Source: Lentisphaerae bacterium RIFOXYC12_FULL_60_16 (GTDB lineage: Bacteria > Verrucomicrobiota > Kiritimatiellia > UBA8416 > YA12-FULL-60-10). Taken from it: a DNA stretch of 64,000 bases. Position 1 is the stretch's first letter. Every line of letters begins with the position of its first letter. The stretch covers positions 1-64,000 of the forward strand of contig MHBQ01000065.1 in assembly GCA_001803315.1 (NCBI GenBank), in the 5' to 3' direction. A program made the translations under genes and the position numbers. Shown here one piece after another: positions 1 to 8,749 of this stretch. The notes under the pieces were generated by a model that was not told where the DNA came from, ran no database searches, and saw only the letters and a list, made by a program, of their open reading frames with translations.

Positions 1-202
1 ACGCTCCGCGCACGGCCTCCTCGATATGCCCTCGTCTCAATCCCTTTTGCTTCCCTCGCTCAATCCAGCCTCTTCCTTACCAGTATTTGGAACCGCTGCT
101 TGTCCCCCTTCGCGCTGGACGACAGCCCAAACGATCGCTAGTATTCAACCCGGACTTACCGAATTCAGGTCCTTCAAACGCGGAATCATAAGGAAAAAGG
201 AA

Positions 203-1078
203 ATGACGAAGAAGTTAGTACTCGGACTTCCAAAAGGGAGTCTTCAGGATGCAACCTTTTCCATGTTAAAAAAAGCGGGGTTCAATATTTCCGTCAGTTC
301 CCGTTCCTACATCCCCACGGTTGATGACCCCACGATCGAAGCCAAATTGATTCGGGCCCAGGAAATCAGCAGATATGTGGAACTGGGTATGCTGGATGCG
401 GGGATTACGGGTTATGACTGGATAATGGAAAACGGTTCCAAGGTTCATGAAGTTGCGGAATTAATGTACGCCAAACAGGGGCTCCGCCCGGTCCGCTGGG
501 TTATTGCCGTGCCGGAAAAATCTTCCATCCGGAAAATATCCGATCTTAACGGAAAACGGATCGCGACCGAAGCCGTAGGGCTCACTCGACGTTTCCTGCA
601 AACAAACCATATCAAGGCAGAAGTTGAATTTTCCTGGGGTGCAACCGAAGTCAAGGTCCCGGATCTTGTGGATGCAATTGTCGAACTGACCGAGACCGGA
701 TCATCCCTGCGGGCCCACAATTTGCGAATTGTGGAAACGGTGCTGGAATCCACGACCCGCTTCATTGCCAACAAAACCGCATGGAAGAATTCATGGAAAC
801 ATTCAAAAATTGCCCAGATCGCCATGCTGCTCAAAGGAGCCTTGTCGGCGGAAACCAAGGTGCTGCTGAAGATGAATTGCAGGAATGCTGCCGTGAAACG
901 CATTACACAGGTATTGCCCTCGTTGCATGCGCCAACGGTAAGCACCTTGGACACCACGGGTTGGGTCGCTGTCGAATCGGTGGTGGATGAATCCGTCGTA
1001 CGAGAGATCATTCCCCGGCTTAAAACGGCCGGTGCAGAAGGCATTATTGAAATTCCTTTGAACAAAATCATCCCCTGA
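203..1078 (+). CDS. hisG: ATP phosphoribosyltransferase (long form)
   Basis: MTKKLVLGLPKGSLQDATFSMLKKAGF N-terminus and C-terminal regulatory-domain-like tail (VVDESVVREIIPRLKTAGAEGIIEIPLNKI). ATG at 203, preceded by AAGGAAAAAGGAA, is preferred to the ORF-track start at 26. Confidence 0.93.
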   Translation: MTKKLVLGLPKGSLQDATFSMLKKAGFNISVSSRSYIPTVDDPTIEAKLIRAQEISRYVELGMLDAGITGYDWIMENGSKVHEVAELMYAKQGLRPVRWVIAVPEKSSIRKISDLNGKRIATEAVGLTRRFLQTNHIKAEVEFSWGATEVKVPDLVDAIVELTETGSSLRAHNLRIVETVLESTTRFIANKTAWKNSWKHSKIAQIAMLLKGALSAETKVLLKMNCRNAAVKRITQVLPSLHAPTVSTLDTTGWVAVESVVDESVVREIIPRLKTAGAEGIIEIPLNKIIP

Positions 1079-1098
1079 TTAGGAAAGGAGAATCCGAC

Positions 1099-1188
1099 AT
1101 GGGTTCAATCAAGAAGAAACGCCTGAAGAAAATGTCCAAGCACAAATACCGGAAACGCCAAAAGGCGAATCGGCATAAGAACAAGTAG
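1099..1188 (+). CDS. AURKAIP1/COX24-domain-like (bS22-type) small basic protein, 29 aa
   Basis: Own translation MGSIKKKRLKKMSKHKYRKRQKANRHKNK*, with AGGAAAGGAG ribosome-binding site 8 nt upstream. Below the ORF-track length cut-off. Confidence 0.8.
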   Translation: MGSIKKKRLKKMSKHKYRKRQKANRHKNK

Positions 1189-1194
1189 GCAGCG

Positions 1195-1223
1195 CCTTGG
1201 TCCCGGGCATGCCGGGATCAAGG
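1195..1223 (+). terminator. 12-bp GC-rich hairpin after the small basic protein (no U-tract)
   Basis: CCTTGGTCCCGG-GCATG-CCGGGATCAAGG; one G-U pair. No poly-T follows, so terminator function is uncertain. Confidence 0.35.
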
Positions 1224-1311
1224 ACGGCTGTTCGCGATCAACACACTATACCAAAACATCGGTCAAGGTTCCGGGTTATTAAGACCGGTTCATCGATCGG
1301 GAAATGTCTGT

Positions 1312-2799
1312 GTGTCAGAAAACCGCCTTCAGAGGTTGTCGGGATTGTGTATACGCACGGGTTATAGTGGCATACTCGGGCTGTGCTTGGCGATTACTGC
1401 GTGTCGGTCAGTTTCTACTGACCGGCACCCCCTGCCTCCAACGGTGGCGCTTTCCCAGGCAGAATGCCGGTTTGCGACCGCACTCGCTCACTATACACAG
1501 GGACTGATTTACGAGAACACCGTGGGGCGTGGCCACGTATCCACATTGGTTGCGTTTGAAAAAGCATATGCCCAGGATACTGAATCACACCGGTTGACCA
1601 GTCACACCGCACGGGCGCTGTTACAACACCAACAACCAGAACGTGCTCTGGAATATTTCCGAAAAGCCTGCACATATAACCCGGAAAATGCCGCGGCTTG
1701 GGCCGATTTTGGATCGGCCAGCCAACTCGCCGGGCAAACCAATGACGCCATAGCCGCCTATAATCGTTCATTGAAACTCGACGCGATGCAGACACCGGTC
1801 TACACCTCCTTGGCCGGATTATATCTCAGCAAACATGACGATCATGCCGCCGTCAAGGTCTTGCTGCGGGGCATAAAGATTCCGGAGGTTATGCCTCCCA
1901 TTGTTGCCTTCTGCTTTGATCAGGGACGCCTATTGGTCGAACAGGAGCAAATCGAACGTGCCATACCTTTATTTCTATTGATGGCGGAATATGCACCTGC
2001 TCAACGAGAACGCTTCCACCTCCTGGTTGGTGAATTATATGAATCGATTAATCGACCGGATGAAGCAGCACAACAATACACCAAGGCCATTGGTCTGGCG
2101 ACTTCAACGCCTGAAGCGTACTTGCGACTGGCTGAATTGCAGGAAGTGCAAAGCCCTGACAGTGCTCATGGAATACAAACCCTGCAGCAGGGGTTGAAAC
2201 GTTTCCCGGACAATCCCGCCATTCTTTTCGCCATGGCATATACCCATCACGTGCAACAGGAACATGAGAATGCCCTGCCTTTTCTGAACACAATCATAGA
2301 ACAGGTAAAATCATCCGAAGGCGAAAGGTTGTCTGCCGGATTTTATCTGTTACATGGTTCCGTGCTTGAACGTATGCATCGATTTAACGAGGCGGAAATG
2401 GTCTTTGAAGAGTGCCTCTCCATCTATCCCAACCACCACCAAGCATTAAACTATCTCGCCTATATGTGGGCGGAACAAAACAGAGCCCTGGAACTGGCCG
2501 AACGCTATGTCAAGCGGGCTCTCGATTTGGATCCCGATAACGGCGCCTATCTTGACACCTTGGGCTGGATTTTCTACCGGCAAGGAAAATATTCTGAAGC
2601 ACTTGAAATCATCATTAAGGCCTCCGAAAAGCTTCCCAACGACGCGACCATTCTGGAACATCTGGGGGATATCCATCTCGCCCGGGGAGACACCAAACAG
2701 GCCGCGGAAGCCTGGACGACCAGTTTGCGGCTGAATGCAGACAACAAACCCCTTCAGCTGAAAATGCTCGATCACGGAACACCCATCCCCTCACACTAA
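1312..2799 (+). CDS. TPR-repeat protein, probable lipoprotein
   Basis: GTG start. Lipobox-like LAITAC near the N-terminus, followed by repeated TPR motifs (e.g. PENAAAWADFGSASQLAGQTNDAIAAYNRSLKLD). Confidence 0.8.
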   Translation: MSENRLQRLSGLCIRTGYSGILGLCLAITACRSVSTDRHPLPPTVALSQAECRFATALAHYTQGLIYENTVGRGHVSTLVAFEKAYAQDTESHRLTSHTARALLQHQQPERALEYFRKACTYNPENAAAWADFGSASQLAGQTNDAIAAYNRSLKLDAMQTPVYTSLAGLYLSKHDDHAAVKVLLRGIKIPEVMPPIVAFCFDQGRLLVEQEQIERAIPLFLLMAEYAPAQRERFHLLVGELYESINRPDEAAQQYTKAIGLATSTPEAYLRLAELQEVQSPDSAHGIQTLQQGLKRFPDNPAILFAMAYTHHVQQEHENALPFLNTIIEQVKSSEGERLSAGFYLLHGSVLERMHRFNEAEMVFEECLSIYPNHHQALNYLAYMWAEQNRALELAERYVKRALDLDPDNGAYLDTLGWIFYRQGKYSEALEIIIKASEKLPNDATILEHLGDIHLARGDTKQAAEAWTTSLRLNADNKPLQLKMLDHGTPIPSH

Positions 2800-2801
2800 C
2801 C

Positions 2802-3875
2802 ATGCCCGCCATCCATCAACTTCTCGCAGGATTCGCAAATGGCGATGCCATTAGCAATGAGGCACGTACACTCTCCGGAATTTTTACCCGTTGGGGCATG
2901 CCCGGCCATTTGTTTTGTGAACAGAAACGGATTCTCCCTCAACTCCGCAATGAATCGCTCGATTTGTCGGCATTGTCAGATCGCATAAAACCGTCGGATA
3001 TCGCCATACTGCATCTTTCCATCGGATCCCCGGCCAATCGACGGTTTGCCGAGCTGCCATGCCGAAAAGTTATACTTTACCATAATATTACACCGTCCAG
3101 CTATTTTGAAGCGGTCAATCCACCCATGGCCAGGCAACTGGCCTTGGGACGACAACAAGCCGCCGATTTGGCGGGTGTAGCGGATTGTGTGTTGGCCGAC
3201 AGCGCCTTTAATGCACGTGAACTCGAGTCCATCGGTTACCGTGACGTCGCCATTCTTCCACTGGTATTGGATTTCAAGAGCCTGCAAACCGCACCTGATC
3301 GCGCCACGTTGCGACGATTCAGGGACGGTCGCCGTAATATCCTGTTTGTGGGCCGTATGGTACCCAACAAATGCATCGAGGATGTAATCACCGCTTATTA
3401 TTATTATACGAAGACCATGGATCCTGATTCACGGTTGATACTCGTCGGTTCCTATGCTGGAACGGAACGGTATTACCATCTCCTTCAAACCCGCATTCGC
3501 GACCTTGCATTGAACCGGGTTCATATTGCCGGATCCATTCCCCTCTCTGAATTGACCGCATGCTATCAGGTAGCCGACGCATTTCTCTGCATGAGCGAAC
3601 ATGAAGGATTCTGCATACCCCTGCTTGAGAGCATGCTTTTCAAGGTTCCGGTTCTGGCATATGCTGCTGCCGCAGTTCCTGAAACGCTCCAGCACAGCGG
3701 TATTCTGGTGCGGGAAAAGCGATTCGAATGGATCGCAGAGACCTTGAGCGCACTCTGTCGACCCGGACCCCTTCGTGAAGCCGTTATCAACCGGCAGAAT
3801 GAACGCATGACCGCATACCGGGAACGTCATATTGACGCCGAATTACGACAACACCTTTCACCGCTTCTATCCTGA
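2802..3875 (+). CDS. Glycosyltransferase family 4
   Basis: GT-B C-terminal motifs: NILFVGRMVPNKCIEDVI, HIAGSIPLSELTACYQVADAFLCMSEHEGFCIPLLESM. Confidence 0.88.
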   Translation: MPAIHQLLAGFANGDAISNEARTLSGIFTRWGMPGHLFCEQKRILPQLRNESLDLSALSDRIKPSDIAILHLSIGSPANRRFAELPCRKVILYHNITPSSYFEAVNPPMARQLALGRQQAADLAGVADCVLADSAFNARELESIGYRDVAILPLVLDFKSLQTAPDRATLRRFRDGRRNILFVGRMVPNKCIEDVITAYYYYTKTMDPDSRLILVGSYAGTERYYHLLQTRIRDLALNRVHIAGSIPLSELTACYQVADAFLCMSEHEGFCIPLLESMLFKVPVLAYAAAAVPETLQHSGILVREKRFEWIAETLSALCRPGPLREAVINRQNERMTAYRERHIDAELRQHLSPLLS

Positions 3876-3880
3876 CCTTC

Positions 3881-4819
3881 ATGATTACCCTCAACCATTT
3901 GGGTGAACGTAACTGGATTAAGCATATGTCTGCAGCCCTGCCGACTCGTCCGGATGTCGTGGAAGGCGTTGGCGACGATTGTGCCGTGGTATCAACCGGT
4001 GGTGCCCATGACTGGCTTTTAACCAGTGATGCCGTCATCGAAGGCGTTAACTTTGATACAGGAACCGCCTACCAGCGTATTGGTCACAAGGCGCTGGCAC
4101 GTGCATTAAGCGATATTGCCGCCATGGGTGGCGAACCGCGGTGGGCGCTCATTGATCTCGTCATTCCGCCGGATGTCGAATTGGTCTGCGTGGACGATCT
4201 GTATTCCGGCATTAATGCGCTGGCGGCGAAACATCAGGTCGCCATTGTCGGCGGTGATACCGCGCATGCTTCCCAGCTTGAAATTCATGTGTTCCTCACC
4301 GGTAGCGTCCCAACCGGCCGCTTTATTCGACGGTCCGGCGCACAGGTGGGTGACGGACTCTGGGTCACCGGACGGTTGGGCGGAAGTCGGTCCGGGCATC
4401 ATCTGGATTTTGAACCGCGTATGGCGGAAGGCCGTTTCCTGCGTGAATGGGCCACGTCGATGATCGACATCAGTGACGGGCTCGCCATTGACGCCAGCCA
4501 CCTGGCGATCATGAGCAACGTTGGATTTCTAATCCGGGCGGATGACCTGCCGCTTCGTCAGGAGTTGCGGAAAACCGTCCCATATCCGACGGCCATTGAC
4601 CACGCTTTGTATGATGGTGAGGATTTTGAATTATTGTTTACCGTTCCAGCGAAGCGAACCCTGGCGTTTCAATCCGCGTGGTCACATGCTGGATTATGCC
4701 CCCTGACCCGGATTGGAACCGCCTCGATGGATGCGGGCCTGGTATGCTTACAGATGGCCGACGGGTCTATCCAAGCATGCAAAGCGGAAGGATACGATCA
4801 CTTTCAACATGGCGGCTGA
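3881..4819 (+). CDS. thiL: Thiamine-monophosphate kinase
   Basis: GDDCAVV, DIAAMGGEPRWALIDL, ATSMIDISDGLAIDASHLA, YDGEDFELLFTVP: ThiL/AIRS-family motifs. Confidence 0.93.
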   Translation: MITLNHLGERNWIKHMSAALPTRPDVVEGVGDDCAVVSTGGAHDWLLTSDAVIEGVNFDTGTAYQRIGHKALARALSDIAAMGGEPRWALIDLVIPPDVELVCVDDLYSGINALAAKHQVAIVGGDTAHASQLEIHVFLTGSVPTGRFIRRSGAQVGDGLWVTGRLGGSRSGHHLDFEPRMAEGRFLREWATSMIDISDGLAIDASHLAIMSNVGFLIRADDLPLRQELRKTVPYPTAIDHALYDGEDFELLFTVPAKRTLAFQSAWSHAGLCPLTRIGTASMDAGLVCLQMADGSIQACKAEGYDHFQHGG

Positions 4820-5264
4820 GATTCAAAAAATATCCACGGATTCCGTTCAGGCGACCCGGCGGCTTGCAACCGCCTTGGTGCGATCCTGTCCAGGCAGGCT
4901 CATTCTTGCGTTGCATGGCGACCTTGGAACCGGAAAGACCTGTTTTGTACAGGGGTTGGCAGACGGACTGGGCATCCGCCGGCCAGTAACCAGTCCGACA
5001 TTCACCTTGATCCGTGAGTATGCTGCCGATCGACCACTCATTCATGCGGATTTATACCGCATGAACACCACCCGACAATCCCTGGATATCGGGCTTGAAG
5101 AATATTTCGAAGGTGATCACCAGGTTGTGGCAATTGAATGGGCCGAGCGAGCCAACCTGTTGCTTCCCGATGATACCATTCATGTTTATCTATGCGCGGG
5201 CGATGATCATACCCGGCGCAACCTGGAGTTCCACCACTGCCCCGTCAGGATCGATTCGTTGTGA
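4809..5264 (+). CDS. tsaE: tRNA threonylcarbamoyladenosine biosynthesis ATPase
   Basis: Walker A HGDLGTGKTCFVQGLADGLG, SPTFTLIREY, HADLYRM, EWAER. ATG at 4809 overlaps the thiL end. Confidence 0.92.
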   Translation: MAAEIQKISTDSVQATRRLATALVRSCPGRLILALHGDLGTGKTCFVQGLADGLGIRRPVTSPTFTLIREYAADRPLIHADLYRMNTTRQSLDIGLEEYFEGDHQVVAIEWAERANLLLPDDTIHVYLCAGDDHTRRNLEFHHCPVRIDSL

Positions 5265-5315
5265 ATGCGTGGCCGGGTCCATGCCATGTCAAAACGAACC
5301 TCAGTCGCCGGCAGT

Positions 5316-5413
5316 TTCAAAAAGGGAAAGCCGGTATTTACTGACAGGCGTAGCGGGGGTTGGATTTTCCGCCAGAGGCGGATCTGCCTCCGGCAGAGAA
5401 CCAACGACCTTCA
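5316..5413 (-). repeat. Partial tandem duplication of tRNA-fMet 3' half plus terminator tail, interrupted by a 30-bp palindromic insert
   Basis: gtagcgggggttggattt (5350-5367) and gaaccaacgaccttca (5398-5413) are identical to the tRNA 3' part at 5454-5487. Insert 5368-5397 tccgccagaggcggatctgcctccggcaga. ttcaaaaagggaaagccgg (5316-5334) resembles ttcaaaaagaaaaggccg (5410-5427). Confidence 0.75.
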
Positions 5414-5444
5414 AAAAGAAAAGGCCGAAACAAGCGTTCCGGCC
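5412..5444 (-). terminator. Rho-independent terminator of tRNA-fMet
   Basis: Minus strand GGCCGGAAC-GCTT-GTTTCGGCC followed by TTTTCTTTTT. Confidence 0.88.
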
Positions 5445-5451
5445 CTCAAAT

Positions 5452-5528
<77 letters not shown>

Positions 5529-5540
5529 ATCGAATAAGGA

Positions 5541-5569
5541 ACGTTATCTGGTCCGGTCGCGCCTGTCAA
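5541..5569 (-). promoter_or_regulatory. Putative sigma70-type promoter of tRNA-fMet
   Basis: Minus strand TTGACA - 17 nt - TAACGT about 12 bp upstream of the tRNA. Confidence 0.6.
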
Positions 5570-5580
5570 CGCTTGAATCA

Positions 5581-5608
5581 CGAATATCGAATCGTACGTC
5601 GATATTCG
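5581..5608. repeat. Perfect 10-bp inverted repeat, 8-nt spacer
   Basis: CGAATATCGA-ATCGTACG-TCGATATTCG. Confidence 0.7.
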
Positions 5609-5647
5609 CCGTTGTTTTCCTCGATCCAAGGCGAAATAAAATGCGCT

Positions 5648-7024
5648 TCAGCCCTGCAATGGCGGGGGTTTCGGCAATCCTTCCAAGCACTTCAATGAGG
5701 TTTGAAGTTCCTGATCAGGCAACTCGTAATCCGTTAATTTTCCGTTCAGGTAGGCTTCATATCCGTTCAGATCCATAAGACCATGCCCGGAATAATTGAA
5801 CAGGATGATACGTTCTTTTCCTTCCTCCGTGGCCCGTTTGGCTTCGCGAATCGCGGCGGCGATGGCGTGCGAGGTTTCGGGCGCTGGAATGAATCCCTCC
5901 GTGTTGGCAAACAGCATCGCGGCTTCGTAACACTCCGTCTGCGGCAACGCGGCGGCTTCGATCAACCCCTCCCGGAGAACATGCGAAACCAGGGGCGCCA
6001 TGCCATGATAACGCAGTCCGCCGGCATGGATCGGAGCCGGGACAAAGGCGTGCCCCAGCGTATGCATCGCCAGCAGCGGTGTCATCATCGCGACATCACC
6101 GGAATCGTAGGCAAAAGGACCACGGGTCAAAGTCGGACATGCCGCCGGTTCCACAGCCAGAATTCGGACCGATTTACCATGAATCCGATCCGCGACGAAC
6201 GGGAACGCCATCCCGGCGAAATTCGATCCGCCTCCTGCGCACCCGATGACCACATCCGGATATAATCCGATCTTCTTCATTTGCTTCTGGGTTTCCAGGC
6301 CAATCACCGTCTGGTGCATCAGGACATGATTCAACACGCTGCCCAGCGCATAGCGGGTGTCCTTTGACGTGACCGCATCCTCAATCGCTTCACTGATCGC
6401 TATCGCCAAACTGCCGGGAGTGTTGGGTTGTTGCTGAAGAATCGTTCGGCCGGCCTGGGTTTCCATGGAAGGACTGGCGACACATTGCCCACCCCACATC
6501 CGCATCATCATTTTACGGAAAGGCTTCTGATCAAAACTGATCCGCACCATGTAAACCTTGCATTCCAACCCCATCAACTTGCATCCCAGAGAGAGGGCAC
6601 ATCCCCATTGTCCGGCACCCGTTTCAGTGGCAAGCCGCTTTATTCCAAATTCACGGTTGTAATAAGCCTGGGCCACCGCCGTATTCGCCTTATGACTGCC
6701 GGGGGGTGATACACTCTCATCTTTGTAATAAATTTTTGCCGGCGTTTTGAGGGCCTTCTCGAGGCGACGAGCCCGACGCAAGGGACTCGGTCGCCATAAC
6801 CGGTAGACTTCCAGGATCGGTTCCGGGATGGCATGCCATCGTTTCGTGCTGACTTCCTGCTCGATAAGGTTCATCGGAAACACAGGGGCCAGGGCTTCAG
6901 GTCCAATGGGTTTCCCATCCTTGCCGAGCGGAGGCGGAAGAGGATGCGGAAGATCTGCCTGGATATTATACCATTTGCGGGGAATTTCCCGCTCGGTTAA
7001 ACAAACCTTCACATCTTCATCCAT
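5648..7024 (-). CDS. trpB2: TrpB2-type tryptophan synthase beta-like PLP enzyme
   Basis: [69 protein letters not shown]: TrpB2-like motifs. Confidence 0.9.
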   Translation of the reverse strand: MDEDVKVCLTEREIPRKWYNIQADLPHPLPPPLGKDGKPIGPEALAPVFPMNLIEQEVSTKRWHAIPEPILEVYRLWRPSPLRRARRLEKALKTPAKIYYKDESVSPPGSHKANTAVAQAYYNREFGIKRLATETGAGQWGCALSLGCKLMGLECKVYMVRISFDQKPFRKMMMRMWGGQCVASPSMETQAGRTILQQQPNTPGSLAIAISEAIEDAVTSKDTRYALGSVLNHVLMHQTVIGLETQKQMKKIGLYPDVVIGCAGGGSNFAGMAFPFVADRIHGKSVRILAVEPAACPTLTRGPFAYDSGDVAMMTPLLAMHTLGHAFVPAPIHAGGLRYHGMAPLVSHVLREGLIEAAALPQTECYEAAMLFANTEGFIPAPETSHAIAAAIREAKRATEEGKERIILFNYSGHGLMDLNGYEAYLNGKLTDYELPDQELQTSLKCLEGLPKPPPLQG

Positions 7025-7310
7025 GACGCATCCTCCGTTTCAGGTTCCGTTTCAACTTTCCGGCATTGAGCAACCGTCCCGTAATCGAACCGGGATTACG
7101 TAATACTTTAGCACCACGGGTAATCTTACACAGACTTACACCGAGGTTGTGGGCGATGGCACGTTGTGACACACCACCCGCCAACAATCCCATCAGGCGC
7201 CAACGCAAGGCAATATCCCGGCATTCGGCTGGTGTGAAGAGTTCGGCAAATAAACGTCGCATGGTCTTGCGATCCCGAACCCCGCAGAATGCCTGAATTT
7301 CGTCCGTCAT
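7017..7310 (-). CDS. TrpR-family repressor-like DNA-binding protein
   Basis: [51 protein letters not shown]: TrpR/YerC helix-turn-helix pattern. Overlaps trpB2 start by 8 nt. Confidence 0.85.
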   Translation of the reverse strand: MTDEIQAFCGVRDRKTMRRLFAELFTPAECRDIALRWRLMGLLAGGVSQRAIAHNLGVSLCKITRGAKVLRNPGSITGRLLNAGKLKRNLKRRMRHG

Positions 7311-7324
7311 GAAGCCATCCCTTT

Positions 7325-7368
7325 GTTTCTATGGAAAGAAACATAACAACGCGTGCGTACCGAGTCAA
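7325..7368 (-). promoter_or_regulatory. Putative trpR-trpB2 promoter with overlapping inverted repeat
   Basis: Minus strand TTGACT (7363-7368) - 17 nt - TATGTT (7340-7345). GTTTCT-N6-AGAAAC (7325-7342) overlaps the -10. Confidence 0.5.
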
Positions 7369-7385
7369 GCCCGAGTCGCAACAGA

Positions 7386-7814
7386 TCAGGCACCATCCCG
7401 CGTCCAGTCCGTCCGGACACGTCCCTGCTTGACAGCCGCATGATGACGCTTGTCGGCCAGCATCCGCTCCTTCTGGCGTCGTGAACGCCGGCGTTTCTGC
7501 CGCCGGATACGGGAGACCTCACGTTCACGTTCGGACTTTATCCCCTGCAAACGCTCAGTCAAACGATCACACAAGGCACGACGCGCCATAAATCGGTTTA
7601 AGGCACGGGAACGGGTTGCCTGGCATTTCACCCGTATTCCGCTGGGGCGATGCAGCAGATCGACACATGAGGCGGTCTTGTTGACTTTCTGTCCCCCTTT
7701 CCCTGATCCCAGGATAAAGGTCTCAACCAGATCGTGTTCCCGCACTCCAAGGACCTGCATCCTGCGGGATTGAGCAACCTGTTTTTCAGATGAAACTATG
7801 GTTCCGTCGGGCAT
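7386..7814 (-). CDS. Peptide-chain release factor-like (GGQ domain) protein
   Basis: LGSGKGGQKVNKTASCVDLLHRPSGIRVKCQATRSRALNR plus basic C-terminal tail. Start chosen at MPDGTIVSSE because the longer ORF overlaps divergent pheA. Confidence 0.85.
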   Translation of the reverse strand: MPDGTIVSSEKQVAQSRRMQVLGVREHDLVETFILGSGKGGQKVNKTASCVDLLHRPSGIRVKCQATRSRALNRFMARRALCDRLTERLQGIKSEREREVSRIRRQKRRRSRRQKERMLADKRHHAAVKQGRVRTDWTRDGA

Positions 7815-7915
7815 AAATAACCGGTGTGACACGGTTCCGGGAATTTTGGCTTTCCGATAACCGTATCCCCTGTTACCATCTTGGGCATTTGTGTGCAAGG
7901 CAAGATCGGAAAAAT

Positions 7916-8749
7916 ATGGACCATATTGCATATTTCGGGCCGGAAGGCACCTATTCGGAATTGATCGCACGCAAACGATTCGGTAAACATTCAACCTACC
8001 TCCCTTTCCCCGCCATTACGGATGTGTGCCGTCATGTCGCACGCCATCCTGGACATCTCGGTGTGGTACCCATCGAAAACTCATCCGGTGGAGCCATCCA
8101 TGAGACCGTAGACATTTTGATTGCACACCGCCCCCGTGTCTGGATACATGAGGAATTAAGTCTGAATGTACGTCTGGCGCTTCTGGGACATCGTGGTAAC
8201 ACGATCCGGACCTTGTATTCACATTTTGCCCCCCTGGATCACTGTGCCGCATGGATACGCAAGCATATGCCGGGGGTAGGCAAGCATCTCACCACAAGTA
8301 CCGCCCAGGCTGCCGAAAAGGCCGCCCAAGACCCTCATGCGGCAGCGCTTGGAAATCGCACATTAGCGGCACTGCATGCCCTGTCCGTCCTGCATTTCCC
8401 GGTGGAAGCCGATGTCCCCAACCTGACAACCTTTCTGGTCCTGACCGCACGAACACCCATGGCTCCGCCAAAGCGGCCGGGAACCAAAATGACGCTCGTT
8501 GCCCATTTACCAAACCGACCCGGCAGCCTTTGCACGTTTCTCGAAACATTCCGCGATGAGTCCGTGAATCTTAGTCGGATATTGTCACGCCCCATTCGGG
8601 GTTGTCCACGGGAGTATGCATTTCTGGTTGACGTGGAAGGTTCCCCATCCAATCCACACGTCCGGTCTGCCTTGCAAAGGGCCAAGGCCACATGCGTCAG
8701 CCTCCGGATTGCCGGTTACTTCCCTTGCCGCAAACCCTATTCCTCATGA
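7916..8749 (+). CDS. pheA: Prephenate dehydratase with ACT domain
   Basis: IAYFGPEGTYSE, GVVPIENSSGGAIHETVDIL, C-terminal ACT segment NRPGSLCTFLETFRDESVNLSRILSRP. Confidence 0.9.
   Translation: MDHIAYFGPEGTYSELIARKRFGKHSTYLPFPAITDVCRHVARHPGHLGVVPIENSSGGAIHETVDILIAHRPRVWIHEELSLNVRLALLGHRGNTIRTLYSHFAPLDHCAAWIRKHMPGVGKHLTTSTAQAAEKAAQDPHAAALGNRTLAALHALSVLHFPVEADVPNLTTFLVLTARTPMAPPKRPGTKMTLVAHLPNRPGSLCTFLETFRDESVNLSRILSRPIRGCPREYAFLVDVEGSPSNPHVRSALQRAKATCVSLRIAGYFPCRKPYSS

Noticed and set aside
26-202. N-terminal 59-aa extension of HisG in the ORF track
   Set aside because: Internal ATG at 203 has a good ribosome-binding site and begins the conserved HisG N-terminus; the extension is low-complexity.
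7815-7994. 60-aa N-terminal extension of the GGQ protein
   Set aside because: Would overlap the divergent pheA start and has no conserved motif.
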